From the NCBI RefSeq assembly GCF_001854805.1, contig NZ_MBLO01000220.1, positions 43,699-107,698 of the forward strand: a DNA stretch of 64,000 nt, written 5' to 3'. Below, piece by piece: positions 44,594 to 52,938 of the stretch. The position numbers were made by a program, and so were the translations under genes. Position 1 is the stretch's first letter. Every line of letters begins with the position of its first letter. Source of the DNA: Pseudofrankia coriaricola (GTDB lineage: Bacteria; Actinomycetota; Actinomycetes; Frankiales; Frankiaceae). The notes under the pieces are model-generated. The model was not told the DNA's origin. It ran no database searches and worked only from the letters and a program-made list of their open reading frames with translations.

Positions 44594-44640
44594 ACGGATC
44601 CCGCGAACGTCGCGGGATCCGTAGGCGTCGCGGGATCCGT
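44594..44640 (+). promoter_or_regulatory. Hairpin with two alternative 3' arms
   Basis: The arm ACGGATCCCGCGA (44594-44606) can pair perfectly with TCGCGGGATCCGT at 44610-44622 (three-base loop). It can equally pair with an identical second copy at 44628-44640. It lies between the NIPSNAP-like and acyl-CoA dehydrogenase genes, both plus strand. It could be a terminator or an attenuator with two states. Confidence 0.5.
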
Positions 44641-44671
44641 AGGCGTCGAGGAAGGCGTTCGGGAGGTCTAT

Positions 44672-45868
44672 GTGAGCGCAGGAGCAAGCGAGCGGAGTGG
44701 TCGTCCGAGGGACGAGGATGGCCGCGAAGCGAGTGCGGCAACGGAGCGAACTCGAGACGCAGTGAGCGTGCCATTCAGCGAGGAACGCGAGCAGTTGCGT
44801 GGGGTGGTGCGCGAGTTCCTCGCGGACGTCGCGGGCGAGGAGGCGGTGCGCGCGGCCATGGCCACGCCCGCCGGCTGGGACCCGGCCGTGTGGCGCGGCC
44901 TGGCCGAGGACCTCGGCGTACTGGGCCTGGGCATACCGGAGGAGCTCGGCGGCGTCGGCTATGGCTTCGCCGAGATCGGCGTCGTCTTCGAGGAGAGCGG
45001 CGCCGCGCTGCTCTGCGCGCCCCACCTGGCCACGGTCGCCGCCGCGCAGGCGCTGCTCGCCACCGGCGACGACGCCGCGGCGGCCGACCTGCTGCCGCGG
45101 GTCGCGTCCGGGACCGTCGCGACACTCGCGGTCACCGAGGCCGACGGCCGCTGGGAGGAGTCGTCGGTGACGGCGACGGCCGAGCACGGCGCCGACGGCT
45201 GGCGGCTGACGGGCACCAAGATGTTCGTGCTGGACGGCGCCACCGCCGAGCTGGTGCTGGTCGCCGCCCGCACCGGCGGCGGGGTGAGCCTCTTCGCGGT
45301 CGACGGCGCCGCGGACGGCCTGCGCCGCACCGGCCTCGCGACCCTGGACCAGACCCGCCGGCAGGCGCGCCTCGACCTCGCCGGCGTGCCCGGGCGGCTC
45401 GTCGGCGCGGAGGGGGCCGCCTGGCCCGCCATCGAGCGGGCGCTGCGGCTGGCGATCGTGGCGCTGGCCGCCGAGCAGGTCGGCGGCGCGAGCCGGACGC
45501 TGGACATGGCCGTCGAGTACGCCAAGACCCGCGTCCAGTTCGGCCGGCCGATCGGATCGTTCCAGGCGATCAAGCACAAGTGCGCGGACGTCCTCGTCGA
45601 GGTCGAGTCGGCCCGCTCGGCGGCCTACGCCGCCGCCGCGGCGGCGCAGCGGCCCGACGACCCGGAGCTCGCGCTGGTCTCGAGCCTGGCCAAGGCCTAC
45701 TGCTCCGACGCGTATGTGCACGCCGCCGCCGAGAACATCCAGATCCACGGCGGCATCGGCTTCACCTGGGAGCACCCGGCCCACCTCTATTTCAAACGGG
45801 CGAAGAGCTCGCGGGTGCTGTTCGGCGACCCGGTGCACCACCGGGAGCTGCTGGCCCGTCAGCTGTAG
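44672..45868 (+). CDS. Acyl-CoA dehydrogenase family protein
   Basis: The GTG at 44672 has GGGAGG seven bases upstream and gives 398 aa. The first 30 residues are low-complexity Arg/Glu/Ser-rich sequence from a repetitive stretch, and the family fold begins at VPFSEEREQLRGVVREFL, where a GTG at 44762 is an alternative start. Flavin-site and C-terminal helix motifs are present (EELGGVGYGFAEIGVV, TRVQFGRPIGSFQAIKHKCA, IQIHGGIGFTWEHPAHLYFK). The usual catalytic Glu cannot be placed with confidence. It is convergent with the enoyl-CoA hydratase gene. Confidence 0.88.
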   Translation: MSAGASERSGRPRDEDGREASAATERTRDAVSVPFSEEREQLRGVVREFLADVAGEEAVRAAMATPAGWDPAVWRGLAEDLGVLGLGIPEELGGVGYGFAEIGVVFEESGAALLCAPHLATVAAAQALLATGDDAAAADLLPRVASGTVATLAVTEADGRWEESSVTATAEHGADGWRLTGTKMFVLDGATAELVLVAARTGGGVSLFAVDGAADGLRRTGLATLDQTRRQARLDLAGVPGRLVGAEGAAWPAIERALRLAIVALAAEQVGGASRTLDMAVEYAKTRVQFGRPIGSFQAIKHKCADVLVEVESARSAAYAAAAAAQRPDDPELALVSSLAKAYCSDAYVHAAAENIQIHGGIGFTWEHPAHLYFKRAKSSRVLFGDPVHHRELLARQL

Positions 45869-45894
45869 CCGACGGGCGGGCCTCGCGTGCCGCC

Positions 45895-46773
45895 TCAGCC
45901 GCCCTGACGCTGGCGGTCCGCCTCGGCGGTCCTGGCGGCCTTCGCCGCGCGCAGGCTGTCGCGCAGGGCGCGGACGTGGTCGGCGAAACCGGGCCGGCCG
46001 ACCGACCACTCCTGAGCGGCCAGCTCCAGCTCGACCGCGTCGTCAGACGACGTGACCGCGAGGCTCGCCCGCAGCGTCTCCTTCGTACGCGCCACCAGGT
46101 CACGCTGGCGGCCCCCGGCGCGGGCGGCCAGCGCGCACGCCCGGTCCATCAGCTCGCCGTCCGGCACGCAGCGCCAGGCGAGCCCGGCGGCCGCCGCCTC
46201 CTCGCCGGTGAGCCGGTCGCCGCACAGCACCAGCGCCGCGGCGCCCTGCGGCCCGACCCGATGAGCCAGCCGCCACAGATGGCCGCCGCCGGGGTGAATA
46301 CCGACGTCGAGGAAGCGGGGGTCGAACGTCGCCGACGGCGACGCCAGCACGACGTCGCAGGCCAGCGGCAGGTTCACCCCGGCGCCGATGGCCGGGCCGC
46401 CGACGGCCGCGACCGTCGGCACCGAGGCGTTCGCGATGGCGAGCATCCCGGCGTACACGTCGCGCAGCGGCGCCTTCGGGGTGATCAGATCGTCCAGGCT
46501 CCCGCCCGCGGAGAACACCGGCGGGCTCGCGGCCAGCACGATCGCACCCACGCCCGCCCCCAGCACCGCCGCGACCGCGGCGGCAAGGGCGTCGGAGAGT
46601 TCCAGCGACAGCGCGTTGCGGTGCGCCGGGTCGTCGAGCGTCAGCACCGCATAGCCGTCCCGGAGCTCGGTCGCGACCAGCGGCCGCTGTACCGCCGGGT
46701 CGTGCGCCGCAGAGTCGTGCACCGCCGGTTCGTGCGCCGCCGGATCCGGGGCGTGCTGGGTTCCTGCCGTCAC
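45895..46773 (-). CDS. Enoyl-CoA hydratase/isomerase family protein
   Basis: The GTG at 46773 with GGAGG upstream gives 292 aa. After an Ala/His/Asp-rich leader with repeated HDPAV-like units, the crotonase fold starts at LVATELRDGYAVLTLDDP. Oxyanion-hole segments are AASPPVFSAGGSLDDL and VGGPAIGAGVNLPLACD. It is the last gene of a minus-strand group led by the KAS III-like gene and lies 62 bases after an SDR gene. Confidence 0.88.
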   Translation of the reverse strand: MTAGTQHAPDPAAHEPAVHDSAAHDPAVQRPLVATELRDGYAVLTLDDPAHRNALSLELSDALAAAVAAVLGAGVGAIVLAASPPVFSAGGSLDDLITPKAPLRDVYAGMLAIANASVPTVAAVGGPAIGAGVNLPLACDVVLASPSATFDPRFLDVGIHPGGGHLWRLAHRVGPQGAAALVLCGDRLTGEEAAAAGLAWRCVPDGELMDRACALAARAGGRQRDLVARTKETLRASLAVTSSDDAVELELAAQEWSVGRPGFADHVRALRDSLRAAKAARTAEADRQRQGG

Positions 46774-46835
46774 GGCAACCTCCGACGAGCTCGGTCGGGT
46801 GGGGCATCGGCGCGGGGCCGGCGGGGCCCCGGCGG

Positions 46836-47669
46836 TCAGAGCGGCAGTTTCCCTTCCGCGTCGAGCAGGTCGCCTTCGGCGGCGCGCTGGCCCAGGTGGC
46901 CCAGGGTCGAGGCGTCCAGCGGCGCGCTCGCCGGGTTGAAGGTGACGTCGTCGACGGCGATCTTCGGGTGCGCGAGCGCGAACGCGGTCAGCTCGGCGAC
47001 GGCGACCCCCACGTCGTCGACGTGCATGAATTCGGCGGTGACGACGCCGGTGCCGGCCCACTTCGGCAGGACCTCGCTGAGTACGTCACCGGAGAAGTCG
47101 CGGTGGATGTCGGTCGGCGTGGTCGCGCCGATGGTCAGCCGGAGGAAGCGGTGCTCGGGGTGTTCCAGCCGCCAGGTGCGGACCGTGTGCTCCAGGGCGG
47201 CCTTGGTGGCACCGTAGGCGCCGAGGCCCTGCAGCGGCTGGGCGACGTTGGCCGAGGAGACATAGAGGAACAGGCCGGGCTCGGTCCGCGCCTTCACGGC
47301 CGCGGCGGTGACCAGTGCCGGGCCGACGACGTTGGTGGCGAACGCGCTCCCCCAGGACTCGGCGGTCAGCCTGGCCATCAGCTCCAACGGGGAGACACCT
47401 ACCGGGAAGAGCACCGCGTCCAAGCCGCCGAGTGTCGCCGTCGCGGTCTCGACGATCCGGGCGCAGTCGTCCTCGCGGTGCAGATCCGCGGGGATCGCGA
47501 CACCGCCGCCGGCCGTGGAGACAACCTCGTCGAGCTGGGCGGCGCGCCGGCCGACGACGGCGATCTCACCGCCGCGCGCGGCGATCGCGAGAGCGGTCGA
47601 ACGGCCGACACCGGACGAAGCCCCGACGACCAGGATCCGACGGCCCTTCAGATCGATCTCGATACCCAT
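46836..47669 (-). CDS. Short-chain dehydrogenase/reductase
   Basis: The 277-aa protein has the cofactor motif VGASSGVG near residue 15, VSSANVAQ (catalytic Ser region) and YGATK (active-site Tyr and Lys). The FPVGVSPLEL segment replaces the usual NNAG, a minor variation. A copy of the recurrent 17-bp motif lies 41-57 bases upstream of the start. It probably acts with the neighbouring enoyl-CoA hydratase and acyl-CoA dehydrogenase. Confidence 0.87.
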   Translation of the reverse strand: MGIEIDLKGRRILVVGASSGVGRSTALAIAARGGEIAVVGRRAAQLDEVVSTAGGGVAIPADLHREDDCARIVETATATLGGLDAVLFPVGVSPLELMARLTAESWGSAFATNVVGPALVTAAAVKARTEPGLFLYVSSANVAQPLQGLGAYGATKAALEHTVRTWRLEHPEHRFLRLTIGATTPTDIHRDFSGDVLSEVLPKWAGTGVVTAEFMHVDDVGVAVAELTAFALAHPKIAVDDVTFNPASAPLDASTLGHLGQRAAEGDLLDAEGKLPL

Positions 47670-47709
47670 GCGGCGCGCTCCCTGAGCTGGCGGACGACGG
47701 CGTCAGATC

Positions 47710-47726
47710 GGATACTATATCCAACC
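47710..47726. promoter_or_regulatory. Recurrent 17-bp motif, copy 3
   Basis: On the minus strand this reads GGTTGGATATAGTATCC. The inner 13 bases are a perfect palindrome, GGATA-CTA-TATCC (47710-47722). It lies just upstream of the SDR gene that starts at 47669. Confidence 0.5.
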
Positions 47727-47813
47727 ACGATCTTGCCTGTCCATCCAGATATCCAGCCATCCAGCCGTCGCACCGACCCGTGTCGTCACGACATCCGGCC
47801 GTCGCAACGACGC

Positions 47814-47864
47814 GGGGCGGTGCCCGGCACGGTCGGTTCGTTCTACCGTGCCGGGCACCGCCCC
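47814..47864 (-). terminator. Very stable hairpin terminator
   Basis: A perfect 20-bp stem (left arm 47814-47833, right arm 47845-47864) has an 11-base loop. It begins 23 bases after the stop of the mycofactocin-type SDR gene, on the minus strand. Confidence 0.75.
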
Positions 47865-47886
47865 GGGCCGTACTGCCCGCGCGCCG

Positions 47887-48750
47887 TCAGATCGCGCGTT
47901 CGCCCTTGAGCATCGAGCCGGCGTCGAGCCGGAGGTTGATGCCGGTCATGTAGCGGGAGTCCTCGCTGGCCAGGAACAGCACCAGGGCCGACACGTCTCC
48001 CGGCTCGATGTACGGGATCGGCATCGGCTGCATCCCGGGGAAGACCGCCTCCGCGTCCTCGCGGGTCGGGGTCTTGCCCTGGGCGACGAGGTCGGGACGG
48101 AACGAGCGGTAGATGTCGTCGTTCTGCAGCAGGCGGGTGTTGACGTTGGTCGGGTGAACCGCGTTCAGCCGGATGTTGTGCGGCGCCAGCTGCAGCGCGA
48201 GCGTCTCGACGTACTGGAAAACCAGCCGCTTGGCGAACGAGTACGCCACGCCGCCCGTCTTGCCCATTGCCTCGGTGGTGTTCTTCATCAGCCCGGCGGT
48301 GGAGCCGGTGATGATGATGGAGGCACCGGCCTGCAGGTGCGGGGCGACGACGGCGACCGTGTTGTGCGCACCGACGAAGTCGACGTCCATGCCGTCGATG
48401 AAGCCCTCGATGAGGGTGTTGTCGTTCATCGGCAGGATGCCGGCGTTCGCGCAGACGATGTCGACCCTGCCGAAGCGGGCGATGCCCTGGTCGAGCGCGG
48501 CCTTCAGCTGCTCCTTGATCCGCACGTCGGCCTTGACGGCGACGATGCCGCGGCCGAGCGCCTCGACCTCCTTGACGGTCTGCGCCAGATCCTCGGCGCT
48601 CGCCATCTCGTAGTTGACGGACGGGATGTCCTCGCAGATGTCGACCGCGATGATGTCCGCACCCTCGCTGGCGAGCTTGATGGCGTGACTACGCCCCTGC
48701 CCCCGCCCGGCGCCGGTGATGAAGGCGACCTTGCCGTCCAGCTTGCCCAT
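47887..48750 (-). CDS. Mycofactocin-type short-chain dehydrogenase
   Basis: Starting at the ATG at 48750 with GAGGAAG upstream, the protein has 287 aa. The N-terminal signature ITGAGRGQGRSHAIKLASEG and the DICEDIPSVNYEMAS insert are typical of SDRs that use a tightly held nicotinamide cofactor reoxidised through mycofactocin. ANAGILPMND and YSFAKR (catalytic Tyr and Lys) are present. No mycofactocin biosynthesis gene is in view. It would oxidise an alcohol intermediate of the local pathway. Confidence 0.88.
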   Translation of the reverse strand: MGKLDGKVAFITGAGRGQGRSHAIKLASEGADIIAVDICEDIPSVNYEMASAEDLAQTVKEVEALGRGIVAVKADVRIKEQLKAALDQGIARFGRVDIVCANAGILPMNDNTLIEGFIDGMDVDFVGAHNTVAVVAPHLQAGASIIITGSTAGLMKNTTEAMGKTGGVAYSFAKRLVFQYVETLALQLAPHNIRLNAVHPTNVNTRLLQNDDIYRSFRPDLVAQGKTPTREDAEAVFPGMQPMPIPYIEPGDVSALVLFLASEDSRYMTGINLRLDAGSMLKGERAI

Positions 48751-48926
48751 GTATCTCTTCCTCCTCAATCGCGATCTACGTCGCGATCGTGGCCTGGGAC
48801 GCGATCGTGGCGGCTGCGCCTACGACGCCGGTCGTCATCGTAGTTCTCTGGCGGGGAGAGACGCATTCCGTAGCAGTCCGATACACGAAGATGAAAGACC
48901 TGCCAGACGCGGCCAAGCAACCTGTG

Positions 48927-50003
48927 CTACGGGATGCGGACCACCTGTGCCGCCCAGGTGAGGCCGGCGCCGTAACCGACGAGCAGCGCCAGGTCACCGG
49001 CCCGCACCGCCCTGGCGCGGCGCAGCCGGTGCAGGGCCAACGGGATGGAGGCGGCCGAGGTGTTGCCCGCCCCGGCACCGTCACGCGCGACCACGGCCCT
49101 GACCGCGCCGAGCTTCTCGGCGACGGTGTCGACAATACGGAGGTTGGCCTGGTGCGGCACGACGGCCGCCAGGTCGGCCGGAGCGACACCCGCACGCTCG
49201 CAGGCGTCGAGCGCGATCTTGTGGACGGTCTCGATGGCCCAGCGGAAGACAGCGGGTCCTTCCATCCGCATCCATTGGTTCTCCGGCTCGACCCGGATGA
49301 GCGAAGCGCGGGAGCCGTCGCTCCCCCACGTCACCGGGCCGATCGCGGCCGGCTCCCCGGCCGCGCCCGCGGCGGCCGGCCCGATGACGACCGCGCCGGC
49401 GCCATCCCCGAAGATGATCGAAGTGCCCAAGTCGGCCGGGTCGACGTAGTCGGTCATCCGCTCGGCGCCGACGACGACGGCGTGGCGGGCGGTGCCGGCG
49501 CGCACCGAGTCGGACGCCGCCGCGACGGCGTAGCAGAAACCGGCGCAGACCGCGTTGAGATCGACGGTCGCCGCGCCGGGCACGCCAAGGCCGCTCGCGA
49601 CGTCGGCGGCGACAACGCCGGTGCGCGGCGGGGAGCTGCAGGTCGCGACCATCACCAGGTCGACCGCTCCGGCGGGCAGCCCACTGTCGTCGAGGGCGTC
49701 GCGCGCCGCGGCGAGCGCCATCGCGCCCACGGTCTCGTCCGCGGCGGCGACCCCCCGGGCCGCGAAGCCGGTCCGCGCCTCGACCCACTGCGCGGTACGG
49801 CCGAACCTTCCGCCCACCTCGTCGCTGGTCAGCCGGCCCGCGGGCCGGTAGGCGCCGGTACCCAGCAACCGCGCCCCGCCGACCGCCGGCCGGGCGCCGC
49901 GCGAACCCACGGACCTCGGGACCGGCACGGACACTCCCGCCGCGGTGGCCGCGCCCGCAATGGGAGAGAAGCCGCTGAGCACTGGGGTTTCGACGACTGT
50001 CAT
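48927..50003 (-). CDS. 3-oxoacyl-ACP synthase III-like (KAS III) protein
   Basis: The ATG at 50003 with GGAG upstream gives 358 aa. The thiolase-fold triad is intact: Cys153 in DLNAVCAGFCYA, His284 in VVPHQANLRI and Asn314 in GAGNTSAAS. The first 40 residues are a Pro/Gly/Val-rich extension. KAS III-like proteins condense acyl-CoA starters with malonyl-ACP or make ester-type products. No acyl-carrier protein gene is nearby, so the role in primary fatty-acid synthesis is doubtful. Earlier ATGs at 50039 and 50057 are possible. Confidence 0.88.
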   Translation of the reverse strand: MTVVETPVLSGFSPIAGAATAAGVSVPVPRSVGSRGARPAVGGARLLGTGAYRPAGRLTSDEVGGRFGRTAQWVEARTGFAARGVAAADETVGAMALAAARDALDDSGLPAGAVDLVMVATCSSPPRTGVVAADVASGLGVPGAATVDLNAVCAGFCYAVAAASDSVRAGTARHAVVVGAERMTDYVDPADLGTSIIFGDGAGAVVIGPAAAGAAGEPAAIGPVTWGSDGSRASLIRVEPENQWMRMEGPAVFRWAIETVHKIALDACERAGVAPADLAAVVPHQANLRIVDTVAEKLGAVRAVVARDGAGAGNTSAASIPLALHRLRRARAVRAGDLALLVGYGAGLTWAAQVVRIP

Positions 50004-50871
50004 GGACTCCGTACTCCTCACGCCGACCTTCGACGACATCCGCCAGTGGCCGCGCACGTCATGCGGCCAAGGGGTGCCATGAACAGCGTCGAACTGTTTT
50101 TCGACATAGCAGGAACCAACGTCTCGTTAGCAATGGATCGATGGGCGATACCAATCCCCACGGACTGGTCCGCACGGCCTCGTGGCGCGCCTTAAAGGTG
50201 CGGCCGGTACGCGTCCAGCCCGCCTTCGGTGACGCCAGCGAAAACACAAAATAAATCGCGGATGGATAGCGTACCGGCGCGGCGGGCGATGCCGCCAGGG
50301 CGGGTCGAGGCCGAGGCGTTCGACCCTCCGGATCCGCCGAAACGGTCCCCGCACCGGCTGCCGGCTGCCGGCTGCCGGCAGCCGGCAGCCGGCAAGGAGA
50401 ACGATCGGCTGGCGGCACCGCGCGATACCGGCTGGGTGGACCGGGCGGCCGAGCCCTCCCGCCAGGCGTGGCGTGGATCGTGGTCGAGCGCCCCGCGTGG
50501 CCGTAATGGAAGTCGCTACGGGCTGGCGGGACCCGGACGTCATGCGGCCTGTTCCACGCCGCGGTCATGCGGCTGCGCGGCCTCCACGCCGACCACAGCC
50601 ATGCGAGTGAACGCACACTCTGTGAGTGCATCCTTCCGGGGAGTCGCGGAGCTCGGCAAAGCTTGACTCCGACATCGAAGAATGTAACCTTCGTCACACC
50701 CCGTCGGCCGACGTGAAGCAGGCGGCATGCCACTGACCCCGGCAACCGGCTCGACTAAGGAGCAATGTCGGTGAGAAGGCGCGCGACCTGGACCCATTCC
50801 GAACTTCCCGAAAGTACTGTCGCGTTCTTACGTTAACGGTCGGCCGATGAGGCTGGCGCGGAGGAATTAGC
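50004..50871. other. Long intergenic region upstream of the Liv-type transporter
   Basis: No gene is supported. It contains a small hairpin GTCGAA-ctgttt-TTCGAC (50088-50105), the strong heptad hairpin at 50354-50392, and an inverted repeat CGAAG-N8-CTTCG (50676-50693). The promoters of the divergent KAS III-like and permease genes must lie here. The stretch near 50590-50830 is less GC-rich and promoter-like, but I cannot pick boxes with confidence. Confidence 0.5.
50354..50392. repeat. Perfect hairpin built from heptamer repeats
   Basis: Two and a half copies of CCGGCTG (50354-50371) are followed by CTG and then the exact reverse complement (50375-50392). This gives an 18-bp stem with a three-base loop. 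It is far from any gene end, so termination is less likely than a structural or regulatory role. Confidence 0.7.
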
Positions 50872-52938
50872 GTGCTTCAGTACATCTTGGCTGGCTTGGC
50901 GCTCGGCTCCATCTATGCCATCGCGTCCGCGGCGCTGGTGGTCACCTACGTCTCGGCTGGCGTCTTCAACTTCGCCTTCGGCTCGATGGCCTACGTCGTC
51001 GCCCGGTTCTACTACTGGCTCAACTCTCAGCATGGAATGTCGACGGTGTCGGCCGGCCTGCTGGCGATCCTCGTGCTGGCACCGCTGCTAGGCGTCGTGC
51101 TCTACGCCGTGCTGTTCCGGTTCATCCGGAACTCCTCGACGCTCGTCAAGATTGTCGCGACGATCGGCCTGTCGGTGGCGTTGCCCCCGATCAGCGACCT
51201 GATTTTCGGCAACCAGGCGATCACGTCCGCGCCGGGCCTGGCGTCACTGAACGACGAGCCCTTCCACATTCTTGGGACGGTGGTGACCACCGACCAGGTG
51301 ATCACCTACGGGTTCCTCCTCTTCGTGGTCGCCGCGGGCACGGTGGTGCTGCGGCTGACGGACGTGGGCCTGAAGGTGCGGGCGATGGTCGACTCGGAGG
51401 CGATGTCCTCGCTGTCGGGCACCCACCCGGGCCGGGTCTCGCTGGGGGTGTGGGCGGTCAGTTCGACGCTGGCCGGGCTCGCCGGTGTTCTGGTCGCTCC
51501 GACGGACGGCCTGTCTCCGGGTGGGATGACGGCGCTGATGTCGGCGGCGATCGCCGCGGTGGTGGCCGCGCGGCTGCGTTCGCTGCCTGGCGCGGTGGTC
51601 GCGGCGCTGGCGATGGGCGTCATCACCGACGTGATCCAGAAGTACCTGCCCACGAACAGCTCGCTGACCGCGGCGATCGTGCCCAGCGTCCCGTTCGCGT
51701 TCATGGTGGTCTTCCTGATCTTCTACGTTGTCCGGTCGGGGTCGGTCGACGAGGACGCCGGCGCGGGCGGCCCGCTCGACCAGGCGATCCGGCCCGCGTC
51801 GGCGGATTCGGCGGTCACCGCGGCGGCCGCCTACGCCGCCCCCTGGGAGAAGTGGCTCGGGCTGGTCCCTTTGGTCGTCGTGGCGTTCGTGCCGCTGATG
51901 TTCAGGGGCTCGCCGTACTGGCTGGGGCTGACGGCGCTCGGGCTGTGTTACGGCATCACCTATCTGACGTTCACCGTCGCCACCGGAGAAGGCGGGATGC
52001 TGTGGCTCTCGCAGATCGTCTTCGCCGGTGCGGGAGCGCTCGGCGCCGCCCAGTTCGCGACGAACGCCCACCTGCCCGTGCTGTTGGCGATCGTCCTGGC
52101 GGGGCTCATCGCGGCCGCCGCCGGCGCGGTCCTCGGGCTGCTCACAATCCGGCTCGGTGATCTCTATGTGGGTCTGGCGACGCTGACGTTCGGCCTGCTG
52201 GTCGAGACGCTGGTCTTCACCCGCGGCCGTTTCCTGCAGGGCGGGCTCGGGGTCATCATCGAACGCCCCAGCTGGGCCGTCGACGACCTGACGTTCGCCT
52301 ACCTGGCGTTGGGGGTGTTCGCGGTCCTGGCGGCGTTGACCCTGAACCTGCGCCGCTCGACGAGTGGACTCGCGCTGCGCGGGGTGCGGGACAGCGCGCC
52401 GGCGGCGCGGACGCTGGGCCTGTCCGTGGTGCAGGTGAAGGTCATCGTCGGCGCGCTGGCGGCGTTCGTCGCCGCGGTGGGTGGTGCGTTCGTCGCGATG
52501 TACCAGATGACGGCCCAGCCGACGTCCTGGGCGACGTACGCCGGCCTGGTGTGGCTCGCGGTGGTGGTGACCCTCGGGGTCCGGTCGATCTCCGCCGCCC
52601 TGCTCGCCGGGCTGTCGTTCACCCTGATGCAGGGAGTGCTGCAGAGCTACGCCCCGGCCCGGCTGACCTCGCTGCTGCCGATCCTGTTCGGCCTCGGCGC
52701 GATCGGGGTCGCGCGCAACCCCGAAGGCGCGGTCCCGCAGGCCGGACGCCAGCTGCGCGGGCTGCTGACCGGGGCGCTGTCACGCATCGCGAAGCCGTCG
52801 TCGCCCGCCACGCCCGCGCTGGCCGGGATGGACGTTGGGACCGGCGCGCCCCCGCCGGTCGTGGCCGAAGCATCCGTTGCCCACGTCGGCGGCCCGGCTC
52901 GGGAAGCGGCCGCCGCGACGACGAAGGCGGAACCATGA
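50872..52938 (+). CDS. Fused branched-chain amino acid-type ABC permease (LivH-LivM)
   Basis: A GTG start preceded by GAGGAATTA gives 688 aa. Residues 1 to about 290 match LivH (LQYILAGLALGSIYAIASAA, a KVRAMVDSEAMSSLSG loop). After a charged linker, residues from about 320 match LivM (LGLCYGITYLTFTVATGEGG, then SGLALRGVRDSAPAARTLGL). Both membrane subunits are thus on one chain with about sixteen to eighteen helices. The stop overlaps the ATG of the ATPase gene. The importer probably takes up a small hydrophobic acid or amide rather than necessarily an amino acid. Confidence 0.9.
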   Translation: MLQYILAGLALGSIYAIASAALVVTYVSAGVFNFAFGSMAYVVARFYYWLNSQHGMSTVSAGLLAILVLAPLLGVVLYAVLFRFIRNSSTLVKIVATIGLSVALPPISDLIFGNQAITSAPGLASLNDEPFHILGTVVTTDQVITYGFLLFVVAAGTVVLRLTDVGLKVRAMVDSEAMSSLSGTHPGRVSLGVWAVSSTLAGLAGVLVAPTDGLSPGGMTALMSAAIAAVVAARLRSLPGAVVAALAMGVITDVIQKYLPTNSSLTAAIVPSVPFAFMVVFLIFYVVRSGSVDEDAGAGGPLDQAIRPASADSAVTAAAAYAAPWEKWLGLVPLVVVAFVPLMFRGSPYWLGLTALGLCYGITYLTFTVATGEGGMLWLSQIVFAGAGALGAAQFATNAHLPVLLAIVLAGLIAAAAGAVLGLLTIRLGDLYVGLATLTFGLLVETLVFTRGRFLQGGLGVIIERPSWAVDDLTFAYLALGVFAVLAALTLNLRRSTSGLALRGVRDSAPAARTLGLSVVQVKVIVGALAAFVAAVGGAFVAMYQMTAQPTSWATYAGLVWLAVVVTLGVRSISAALLAGLSFTLMQGVLQSYAPARLTSLLPILFGLGAIGVARNPEGAVPQAGRQLRGLLTGALSRIAKPSSPATPALAGMDVGTGAPPPVVAEASVAHVGGPAREAAAATTKAEP

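Noticed and set aside
44158-47217. A 1019-codon plus-strand open frame
   Set aside because: It runs antisense or out of frame through four well-supported genes and has Arg/Gly/Ala-rich translation typical of a shadow frame in high-GC DNA.
48789-48930. Plus-strand small protein gene starting MAWDAIVAAAPTTPVV
   Set aside because: It continues antisense through the KAS III-like gene and the open part is explained by that gene's codon bias. No ribosome-binding site is present.
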